From: Tubulinosema ratisbonensis
Lineage: Eukaryota; Microsporidia; Tubulinosematidae
Length of the DNA: 10,892 bases
Direction: 5' to 3'
Assembly (NCBI GenBank): GCA_004000155.1
Contig: RCSS01000213.1
Location: 1 to 10,892, forward strand
Shown here piece after piece: positions 1-6,958 of this stretch. Within the stretch, counting starts at the first letter, position 1. Each line of letters begins with the position of its first letter. The position numbers and the translations under genes are program-made. Under the pieces are notes generated by a model. The model saw nothing but the letters and a program-made list of their open reading frames with translations, was not told the DNA's origin and ran no database searches.

Positions 1-2157
1 ATTTCCATTTATTTTTCTTGAAATTTATTATCATAAAAAGAGAATTTATAGATTGCTTTTCTTTTCTTCATCTTGTTCTATATGACATGTTTTATTAAAT
101 ATCTAAATAACTAAGTATTTTTCTAAGTAGGATTCTTCCATACCTACATTATTTTATAATCTTTCATATAGTTAGTATTAATTATGAAAACACTTCTAAT
201 TACAGGCTTTTTTACTCCCGAAAGCTTGTGCCAGCACATTTTATTTCTAATTTTATCCATTAAATAAAAAGGTTTTAGTTATACTTTAAAACATCTTAAA
301 TTTCTAAAAGGAGTTCTTAGTAATACTAAGGGCGTGCGATCTTTAGGTATTAACTAATGCAACAATATAAATACATAAGTTTCATCGTAAAAATTCAAGA
401 GAAAGTGTTTTTTAATGTTTTTGTAACTAAAAAGTATTCTCGCGAAAGTATATTCAATTTAAAATAAATTTGGATTTAATTTCTTTAATAATTACTTTAG
501 CAATCTCTAGTAAAAAGCAGGGTATCTATTTTTTAATGCGAATGATTTATATAACTCAAAGATCTCTGACTTAAATAAAATAACGTGTGTGAGTTCTCTC
601 TAATTTTTATTTAGTTCAAATTTTATACTACAAAATTTATGTGTTGATTATGTCCTTATGATTTAAATCAAATTTAAAAAACTACCAAGAGCTAATTATA
701 GTTTTAAATTTCTCTTTGTAAAATAATACATAGAATTATCGGATTTATGTTTAGAATCATTTTCTCTTTAAAAAGTATATTACAAAAGGTTTTTAATTTA
801 ACAAGAGAAACAAAATTGTTGCCTATTAAACTAATATATCTTCATTATTTTTTAACCCAATAGAGATATTATTTTACAAACCATGTTATGTAAAAACATC
901 CTTATTATTAAATTTTCCAATTTTTTGCTGATAGTATTATTTTACTGTATATAAGTTTTAATTGTTTGTCTGTGGTCTATATAGAAAACAATTTTTATTA
1001 CAATCAAAGAGGTAAAAGCTTCTTTGACCTAGAACACAACACTCTCATAGTATATATAGGAAGGACATGGCAATATATACAAGTATTAATTTGTTTTATG
1101 TTTTTTTAAAAGAGTTTAATCACTAACAATGTCCATAGAGCCAAAATTTTATTAAGTTTCTAAGCGCTTGTAGAGTCATACTTATGCCTTACTTTTTTTT
1201 CTAATTTTTTAGTCGTTTAATAAAAATCATTACGTTAAGTTTTCTAGTACAAAATATTTTTCTTTTTGACACTATTTAGTAATTTACCAGAAGATTCCCT
1301 ATCTCTTTCTACTGACTTTTTTCATTTATTTTTAAAAAATCTCATGTGGCATTAAAAAATATTCTTTATTATTCTTTTGCGAATAAGCTTTTTTTCTTTA
1401 AAAAAACTTATATTGATTTTCTTTTATATTTTTTAGTATGTGGATGTGTTTTTATTCATCTTTTAATACTTCTTTTAGTGGATACTTTGACATTTTTACT
1501 TATTTATAAAAAAATTTTTGGTTTAATTTAGATAAGTCTATATTTGATAAAGTTACTGTTTTAAATAAAAATAATATTTTTCGAATATCATAAATACTTA
1601 AAAATATATTTTTGTTTAATTACAATCCCTTGGTTAGAGAACCCTTCTCTCAATTTTTTTTGTACAATCCAAGTTAAACCCGTATATTTTTATAAAATTC
1701 AAAACCAATTGTGTCAATTAATACCCTGAAAGATTTGATTAATTATCAAAGCACAATTACTTTTAACAATAATATACGTCAAAGAATTTTCAAATGTTAA
1801 AATATGAAATTCTATTTCTGTAAGATTAATCTCAAATAAATTAGTGTTAAAAATCAAAAATAATTTTAATTTTATTTTTAACTTCTAATCATCAATAAAA
1901 ACAAATTTAAATAAACAAATAACAAATGTAAAAAAGTTGACCCAAATTTTGATATTGTAATAAAGTTAAAAATTTTTTGTGAAAAATTTGATGTAAAAAT
2001 TTTTTAATATATTAATTAAAAAATACAGTGTTTCTTTAAATTTTTAAAGGTATTTTTTAAATAAATAGAAATTAGATTTCAAAAGCTTAAAATGATGTAA
2101 AAATTTAAAAATAGGTAAGAATAATGCTTTTACATGTAAGCTTGATTTTTTTTATAA
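1..2157. other. Long AT-rich stretch with no recognisable gene
   Basis: I see no gene that can be supported here. All frames are broken at roughly the rate expected for such AT-rich DNA. Positions 1-1340 are somewhat less AT-rich than the rest, and the plus frame starting at the ATG at 184 yields short protein-like stretches. These are interrupted by TAA or TAG about every dozen codons and match no family I know. A T-rich open frame at 1346-1531 has no ATG and is not listed as a gene. From about 1700 onward the DNA is nearly pure A/T. No tRNA or rRNA signature was found. Decayed coding sequence in the first 1.3 kb is possible but unproven. Confidence 0.5.
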
Positions 2158-2343
2158 TCATAAAAATATAAGTTTTTTATTACTGTACCTTAAAACTTTT
2201 ATATGCTTCCATTTTAGAGCAAAAAAATCAATAAATTTTGAGAATTTATTAGTTTCGTAAATACGAAAAAAAAGTAAAAAGATTAAGGTATAGTTTTTAA
2301 ATAAATAAGCACAGCCAGAAATTTTAAGGAATACCTCTAACAT
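2158..2343 (-). CDS. Doubtful small ORF, hydrophobic 61-residue product
   Basis: This open frame begins with a true ATG and lies head-to-head with the 2390 gene, with 46 bases between the two starts. The predicted product has a hydrophobic run near residues 18-27 (YTLIFLLFF) that could be a membrane segment, followed by a basic, aromatic tail ending in KKLIFL. I recognise no family. The length is close to what chance allows in AT-rich sequence and its codons look like background, so it may not be a gene. In its favour are the ATG and the divergent position. Against it are its size and its composition. Confidence 0.15.
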   Translation of the reverse strand: MLEVFLKISGCAYLFKNYTLIFLLFFRIYETNKFSKFIDFFALKWKHIKVLRYSNKKLIFL

Positions 2344-2361
2344 TTTTATTTTTAGTATATA

Positions 2362-2389
2362 TTTTTTAAAAAAATTTTTTTACCCTTGC
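2362..2389 (+). promoter_or_regulatory. Start-proximal A/T block and CCC motif
   Basis: Directly upstream of the 2390 ATG is a near-palindromic run of T6, A7 and T7, followed by ACCCTTGC and then the ATG. The second paralogue also has TTTAAAAAATTT a few bases before its ATG (6942-6953). AAATTT-like and CCC-like motifs just upstream of start codons have been described for microsporidia with short 5' leaders. The match supports the chosen start, but such A/T blocks are common in this window and the role is inferred. Confidence 0.3.
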
Positions 2390-3748
2390 ATGTTAAGAAT
2401 TATTATGTTATGTTTGTTAGAAACAAAGTGCATTTTTGATGAAAGTCATGAAGATAAATTAGAAATTGAAGAGTGGAAACAGAGTGATAATAAAGCAATG
2501 GTATCTCAAGAAAAGCCAATTCTGGGCACATCTAAAAATAAAGGAATTTGGGGATCATTAAGAAGAAAACAAAAGGCTATTCTTCCATCTCTAATCTCCG
2601 ACATTACAGATATAGATTCTAAATCTATTTTTTCGTACGTCACATTAAAAAGACCAGCCAAAAACAAAAAGAATTCTCAAAATAAACCATTAGATCCAAA
2701 TTTAGACAAAACTAAAGAAGGTTCTCAAATGTTAGATGTAAGAAAAAAACGATCTTCTTTCTATAAAATATTTTATTTTGGGAAAAAAGACAAACTAGGA
2801 CACAAAAATTATCCTGAGACCTCTGCATCAGAAAATCTTTATAGTTGTGATTATTCATTTGGTAAAAATGAAACTTTTGCTCCGAATGAAAATGGCAAAA
2901 GGTTTAAAAATAAGTGTTTAGAAAATTTTTATCAAAAAAAATCTATTATTAAAGATGATAAATATGAAATCGAAAAATATTGCACCTTACCAAGAAACAT
3001 TCACAAGAAAATTTCTAGCGAGTCTTCTAATGCAGTTAATCCTAAATCATTAGATATTATTTACGAATCAGATTACAGCACAAACAAATTAGCTGATACA
3101 GAATGGAAATTTAGACAAAATGATGATAAAATTTTAGAAGAATTTATTTATGATATCCCCAAACATGTATTTTTTAGATCAAAAAATACAAAAGGAAAAG
3201 ATTCTCAAAAATGTTCTTGTGGTTACAATCAAGACCTTAAATCCAGCTGCAAAATAAAAGATTCTGATAAAATTGAATGCCCTGAAATCACATCCAATCT
3301 AATAAAAAGTAACTGTGATGAACCCATATATGATGTTCCAAAACACGTATTCTTTAGATTAAGAAATAATTTAGAATTATGTTCTTGTATCTATAATCAT
3401 ACTCATAGGGCAGATTTTACTTCGAANAATTTAAATAAAATTGCACTTACTGTTGTCACCAATAAACCTACTAAAAATATAAACCATAAAAACGATCAAG
3501 AACCTATTTATGAGAATTTAAAACACTTAAATCATTTTTCTATTTTACCTACCGAAAAAAAATATGATCCTTTGCATTTTTATCAATTATCTATTCCTAT
3601 CCAAGAAATAAACAATAAATACAAGCCTTTCAATCCATTAACACGTGTTGAAAAAGATGATAAGAATTTAGAACCTCTTTCTCCATTAAAAGAAGAACCT
3701 ATCTACGAAGAGCTTGATTTCTCAAAAGTTAAACTATCAGAAGATTAA
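2390..3748 (+). CDS. Putative secreted effector with EPIY tyrosine-motif repeats
   Basis: A 452-residue protein of no family I recognise. Residues 1-12 have a short hydrophobic core (IIMLCLL), a weak signal peptide or anchor at best; a second ATG lies at codon 6. Residues 51-60 end in the basic motif SLRRK, at exactly the position seen in the 6959 gene, which suggests common ancestry. Residues 80-200 are rich in Lys, Asn and Ser. The C-terminal half carries EFIYDIPK (Tyr254), EPIYDVPK (Tyr314), EPIYENLK (Tyr374) and EPIYEEL (Tyr439), spaced 60, 60 and 65 residues apart, with IIYES at Tyr225. A Cys-rich stretch (Cys275-Cys333, two CSC[G/I]YN copies) accompanies the first two repeats. EPIY-type tyrosines are known phosphorylation sites in bacterial effectors; host targeting here is inferred. 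One ambiguous base at 3427 leaves residue 346 as Lys or Asn. The reading frame is firm, the function is not. Confidence 0.85.
   Translation: MLRIIMLCLLETKCIFDESHEDKLEIEEWKQSDNKAMVSQEKPILGTSKNKGIWGSLRRKQKAILPSLISDITDIDSKSIFSYVTLKRPAKNKKNSQNKPLDPNLDKTKEGSQMLDVRKKRSSFYKIFYFGKKDKLGHKNYPETSASENLYSCDYSFGKNETFAPNENGKRFKNKCLENFYQKKSIIKDDKYEIEKYCTLPRNIHKKISSESSNAVNPKSLDIIYESDYSTNKLADTEWKFRQNDDKILEEFIYDIPKHVFFRSKNTKGKDSQKCSCGYNQDLKSSCKIKDSDKIECPEITSNLIKSNCDEPIYDVPKHVFFRLRNNLELCSCIYNHTHRADFTSXNLNKIALTVVTNKPTKNINHKNDQEPIYENLKHLNHFSILPTEKKYDPLHFYQLSIPIQEINNKYKPFNPLTRVEKDDKNLEPLSPLKEEPIYEELDFSKVKLSED
3140..3745 (+). repeat. Coding tandem repeat, about 180 bp period, E-[P/F]-I-Y units
   Basis: Four units start at codons 251, 311, 371 and 436 of the 2390 gene. 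The first two share IYD[I/V]PKHVFFR, here encoded at 3146-3178 and 3326-3358, and each is followed about 20 residues later by CSC[G/I]YN. Unit 3 keeps EPIY and a following KH; unit 4 keeps EPIYE. Between units 1 and 2 this eleven-codon core differs by four synonymous changes and one Ile/Val change, so the motif appears conserved by selection while the linkers have diverged. Confidence 0.75.
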
Positions 3749-4358
3749 AAGTGGTGATTAAAAATTTTTTGCTANANNTTTAAGATTATTGATATTAAAT
3801 ATTTTAAAAATTTTGCTCTTGGTATTTTAGAAAAGATTTTTTTCATATAAAGTTGTAATTTCAAAAGAATGAAAAATTATAAATTTGTTATTTTATTTTC
3901 TAAAATTATATTTTTTATGAAAAATGGTGTTATAATCTTTTTTATTGTTAAAAATTTTTTAATATTTTTTATATATGACCAAAATTATTAATAAAAATAT
4001 ATTTTTTTAAATATAAAAACAAAAAAATTTAATTTATTTTACGATATTTTTATTATTTTGGTCAGTTATTTAAAAATTAAAATAAATTTTTATTAACATA
4101 ATTTCCATACTTCATAAAGAATGGCAAAGAAAAACATGACTTAATTTATTTTTGTTGAACACTTAAAATTTCAAAGAACAATTTTGTGTTTTACTCAGAT
4201 ATATTGATTAAAAAAGTTTATATCTAATTCTTCTAATAATATATACAAATCAGTAATTTAAACAAATTATTTATTCTAAAAATAAAATCAAATTTTTTTA
4301 AAAAATATTGACATTTTTTAGAATATTTAATTTCGATTTATTTTTGTTATCATTGTTT
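3749..4358. other. AT-rich spacer between the effector-like gene and the transposon
   Basis: No open frame of note. The stretch is almost pure A/T with homopolymer runs. Ambiguous bases occur at 3775, 3777 and 3778, shortly after the stop codon of the upstream gene. Its one distinct structure is the inverted repeat at 3976-4064. Confidence 0.5.
3976..4064. repeat. Small inverted repeat with TGACCAAAAT arms
   Basis: The left arm at 3976-4000 begins TGACCAAAAT and ends AATAAAAATAT. The right arm at 4044-4064 is its reverse complement apart from a 4-base gap. The 43 bases between the arms are A/T-rich. It could be a hairpin, the 3' end signal of the upstream gene, or a very short MITE-like remnant. 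I see no target-site duplication around it. Confidence 0.5.
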
Positions 4359-4366
4359 GGTTCACG
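4359..4366 (+). repeat. Left target-site duplication of the MULE element
   Basis: GGTTCACG lies immediately outside the left inverted repeat. CGTTCACG lies immediately outside the right one, at 5952-5959. Seven of eight bases match in direct orientation. Mutator-like elements typically duplicate 8-11 bp of target. Confidence 0.6.
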
Positions 4367-4390
4367 AAAAACTCAGCAACTCCTATATAA
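4367..4390 (+). repeat. Left terminal inverted repeat of the MULE
   Basis: The arm contains AACTCAGCAACTCCTATATA. The right arm, read on the minus strand, has AACTCGGCAACTCCTATATA. Only the outermost base and one A/G position differ over 24 bp. Confidence 0.8.
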
Positions 4391-4446
4391 TTAAATAAAT
4401 ATTTTAAACAAAAAAACATATATTTTTAATATAAATACCATACATA

Positions 4447-5722
4447 ATGTTTATAATTAAAAGCCAAAGGAATGTAAATTTATTTGTCAAGGATTTCTAT
4501 ACTTTTAAAATTTCAAAAAAAAACAGTACTACTATAAATTGGCATGTACTGTGAATGGATGTAAAGGAAGTGCTATATCAACTCTAGATTATGAGGTAGA
4601 TTTTTTCGGATTTAATGCTATTAATTCCTATTGTCATCAACCTGATAGAATCGATATCATAAGGAAAAATAATGTTGAAAAAAGAAAAATCATATTGATT
4701 GTGGTATCGATTCTGTCAGAAAGGTTGTCAATAAAGTCTTAAGGGGCCACGGAAGAAGAAATATTGGTTTTGGGCAATTTTGAAGCCATATACAGGATTC
4801 TTAGGAATTATAAAGAAAAGAATCGAATTCCTAAGCACTATATATTTGAAACTCTTAAGCTTTCTTTAAATCTATCATCTACATGTCAAGGAGGCTTGTT
4901 TTATCAATACGGGCCTTATAGAACAAGAGGTATGCATTTTGATGATAATTTTATAATTTTTTATTCTGAATATATGGTTTCTCAACTTAGATTAAATTAT
5001 CACTGGTCTATAGACGGCACTTTTAGTGTTGCTTCTAAGCCATTTAAGCAACTTTATTTAATAGCTTCTTTAAAAAATAGCCATGTTTTTTCGGTTGTGT
5101 TTATATTAATGAAAAATAAAAAATTTGATACATATATTAATATGTTAAGAGATTTAAAATCTTGACAAGTATATCATCCCCTATTAGTATCAAAACAGAT
5201 TTTGAGTTGGCCTCAATAAAGGCCTTTTATGAGGATTTTTTAGCGTTAAAATGTCTGGATGTATATTTCATCTAAGACAAGCTATTTACAGAAATATACA
5301 AAGTGTTGGTTTACAGACTTTATACAAAATAAACTTCCAATTTAAAAAGTATTTCAAATCTCTAATTGGTTTGATTTGTAAAAAAAGAGTTTATTATTGA
5401 AACATTAAATCAGATTAGAACTTAAGAAGGTTTCCCTACTGAATTTGCTGTTATCTACAATTATTTTTATGATAATTATTTACAGATTTCTCGTACCCAA
5501 GCAAGAATTCCTATTTCGTTGTGGCATTACGGGGACGTTTTGGATTTATCAATACCAAGAATAAACAACGCGATTGAGGGATGGCATTCTGTCTTCAAAT
5601 CTACATTTTCTAGTACAAAAAATAATTTTGACATGTTTTGTGAAAAGTTGAAGCACGAAGAAGGTGCCATAAGAATAAAACATATAAGAAATGAAAACGC
5701 ATTACCTATAAATCAGAAATAA
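4447..5722 (+). pseudogene. FLYWCH plus MULE transposase, frameshifted
   Basis: A Mutator-family transposase relic about 425 codons long, near the expected length. In order it shows: an N-terminal FLYWCH zinc finger (Trp at 4540, Cys at 4545, then VNGCKGSA, and YCHQP near 4631 where the family usually has a His-x-His pair); a spacer helix region (EAIYRILRNYKEKNR, from 4782); the MULE core IDGTFSVASKPFKQLYLI with the first catalytic Asp at 5013-5015; KTDFE with the second Asp at 5198-5200; GCIFHLRQAIYRN at 5257-5295; and NNAIEGWH with the catalytic Glu at 5576-5578. Reading requires frame changes near 4543, 4687, 4745, 5158, 5250 and 5373, plus an in-frame TAA at 5423-5425. The triad residues are all still encoded, so the decay is by indels and is probably recent to moderate. 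It starts at the ATG at 4447 and ends with TAA at 5720-5722. Confidence 0.85.
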
Positions 5723-5927
5723 AAAATATTTGAGAATGGAGAATAAACTAAACAATTTTTTAATTTAGAATTTTGGCTGAAATTATGGAATCAACTTCGT
5801 TTTTGAACTTATAAATTATTTATTTTATGATCAAATTACATTAATACACATTTTATACATTTATCATCAATTTATAATTTAATTAATTTTTATTTATTTA
5901 ATTAATTTTAAATTTAAATTAATTTTG

Positions 5928-5951
5928 TTATATAGGAGTTGCCGAGTTTTC
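5928..5951 (-). repeat. Right terminal inverted repeat of the MULE
   Basis: Reverse complement of the left arm at 4367-4390 at 22 of 24 positions. It lies about 205 bases after the transposase stop, in otherwise featureless A/T-rich DNA. Confidence 0.8.
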
Positions 5952-5959
5952 CGTTCACG
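5952..5959 (+). repeat. Right target-site duplication of the MULE element
   Basis: CGTTCACG directly follows the right inverted repeat and matches GGTTCACG at the left end in seven of eight bases. Confidence 0.6.
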
Positions 5960-6310
5960 CATTATTTATTATTTTAAATATTTATTAATTTAAATATATT
6001 AATAAATTTATTAATATTGATTTTTTATTACTTAGCAATATTAACTAAAAAAGTTAAAATATCAATGATGTATAATAAAGTCTGATGTATGTTTTAGAAG
6101 ATGGAAGACTGATAGTATCTAAGTCTGTATCTAGTTATGTATAAACATATTTTACTATAAAATTCTTAATAAATGGGTATTTTATAATTTAAATAGAAGA
6201 AATAGCAAAAGATTTCTATACAGATTTTATACCTTTAGCGAAATAAAAATTAGTATCAATTTTTTAGTTAAAAAATACATTAATTTAACAAGATTATTTT
6301 TTATTGTAAT
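5960..6310. other. AT-rich spacer after the transposon
   Basis: No gene can be supported. The first 90 bases are mostly A/T and include a 9-bp inverted repeat (TTAATATTG at 6011-6019 and CAATATTAA at 6036-6044). From about 6087 one plus frame gives a short protein-like run (MYVLEDGRLIVSKSVSSYV) that is soon closed by stops. It may be a remnant of an older gene, but it matches nothing I recognise. Confidence 0.4.
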
Positions 6311-6360
6311 ATCTTACAAAAAGAAATTCTAAAACCTAAATTAAATTTTACTAATTAATT

Positions 6361-6511
6361 ATTTAGATTTAATTCTTACCTCAAGAATTTATCATGGACA
6401 GAAGAAGAGAAACAAAATGAATAAACACTCATCAAAAACAACTTTTAACCCTCAATCTATAAATCCATTTTACCTTAGTCATTTAATATAAAAACTCTCC
6501 TGTATGATCAG
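6361..6511. repeat. Diverged direct repeat, copy 1
   Basis: It matches 8601-8755 in the same orientation. The first 50 bases match at 46 positions, including ACCTCAAGAATT and ACAGAAGAAGAGA; similarity continues more loosely to the TGATCA at 6505-6510. Weaker similarity extends upstream to ATCTTAC at 6311. The repeat lies about 450 bases upstream of the 6959 gene; its partner lies about 370 bases downstream of that gene. Both copies hold a short M-[D/N]-R-R-R-E reading frame that ends within a few codons, so coding is doubtful. Confidence 0.7.
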
Positions 6512-6701
6512 GACAGTTATAAAAATTAAAATGAAAATTGTATGTTTTTTTAGCATTTTATGCATCTGTTGTGTTATATTTATGATTTTTTTCATAAAGA
6601 TGATTCTTTATTACAAACTTTATATAAACGAAATATGTCATAGAATAAATTTTCTTTTTATATATTATCATAACGGCTTTGACAAAATCATTAGTTTTTA
6701 A
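6504..6701 (+). CDS. Doubtful small ORF, hydrophobic 65-residue product
   Basis: An ATG-initiated open frame encoding a basic start (IRTVIKIKMK) followed by a strongly hydrophobic run with four Cys (VCFFSILCICCVIFMIFFI, residues 13-31), and then a Tyr-, Ile- and Asn-rich tail. It could be a signal anchor or a single-pass membrane peptide. It begins at the end of repeat copy 1, and the matching place in repeat copy 2 has no equivalent ORF. Hydrophobic frames of this length arise easily in T-rich DNA, and I recognise no family. Confidence 0.2.
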   Translation: MIRTVIKIKMKIVCFFSILCICCVIFMIFFIKMILYYKLYINEICHRINFLFIYYHNGFDKIISF

Positions 6702-6823
6702 ATAATTTATATTTCTATTAATATTTTTAGAAAATTAAATTTATCAATATAATATAGAATTACATAAAAGATTAATATTTACCTTTTTTAGCTAATTAAA
6801 AAATATACCGCCAACATTTTTTG

Positions 6824-6831
6824 TGACGTCA
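6824..6831. promoter_or_regulatory. TGACGTCA palindrome upstream of the 6959 gene
   Basis: TGACGTCA is the canonical binding site of CRE/ATF-type bZIP factors. It lies 127 bases before the ATG at 6959, within pure A/T surroundings, so a site with four G/C bases stands out. I saw no such site upstream of the paralogue at 2390. Whether the organism has a matching bZIP factor cannot be seen here, so a regulatory role is speculative. Confidence 0.25.
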
Positions 6832-6941
6832 AAAATAAAAAAATAAATTTCAATAATTAAAAATTTTTTATTGTAAAATATTTTTTAAAGTAAACTAAAT
6901 TTTGATTATAAATAATTTACTTAATTTAAACATATTAATTA

Positions 6942-6958
6942 TTTAAAAAATTTATTCC
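6942..6958 (+). promoter_or_regulatory. Start-proximal TTTAAAAAATTT block
   Basis: TTTAAAAAATTT at 6942-6953 is followed by ATTCC and the ATG at 6959. The 2390 gene has a similar T/A/T block and a C-rich triplet in the same place. This supports the chosen start and perhaps a short 5' leader; it could also be background composition. Confidence 0.3.

Larger units (their letters stand above)
4367..5951 (+). mobile_element. Mutator-like (MULE) DNA transposon, decayed
   Basis: A 1585-bp element bounded by 24-bp terminal inverted repeats that match at 22 of 24 positions and flanked by a likely 8-bp target-site duplication. It encodes a single FLYWCH plus MULE transposase on the plus strand, now broken by frameshifts. 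The intact ends and full-length but broken gene point to an old autonomous copy that could be mobile only if another copy supplied transposase. It sits between the two SLRRK paralogues. None of the scattered ambiguous bases of the window fall inside it. Confidence 0.85.

Noticed and set aside
184..1280. Possible decayed gene in the plus frame from the ATG at 184
   Set aside because: Stops occur about as often as expected by chance at this base composition, and no conserved motif could be read on either strand.
1346..1531. 61-codon T-rich plus-strand frame
   Set aside because: It begins with GTG, has no internal ATG, and its hydrophobic product reflects T-rich background.
4539..5722. Three separate small genes at 4539, 4764 and 5519
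   Set aside because: All begin with TTG, and each holds a different part of one MULE transposase; they are fragments of a single broken gene.
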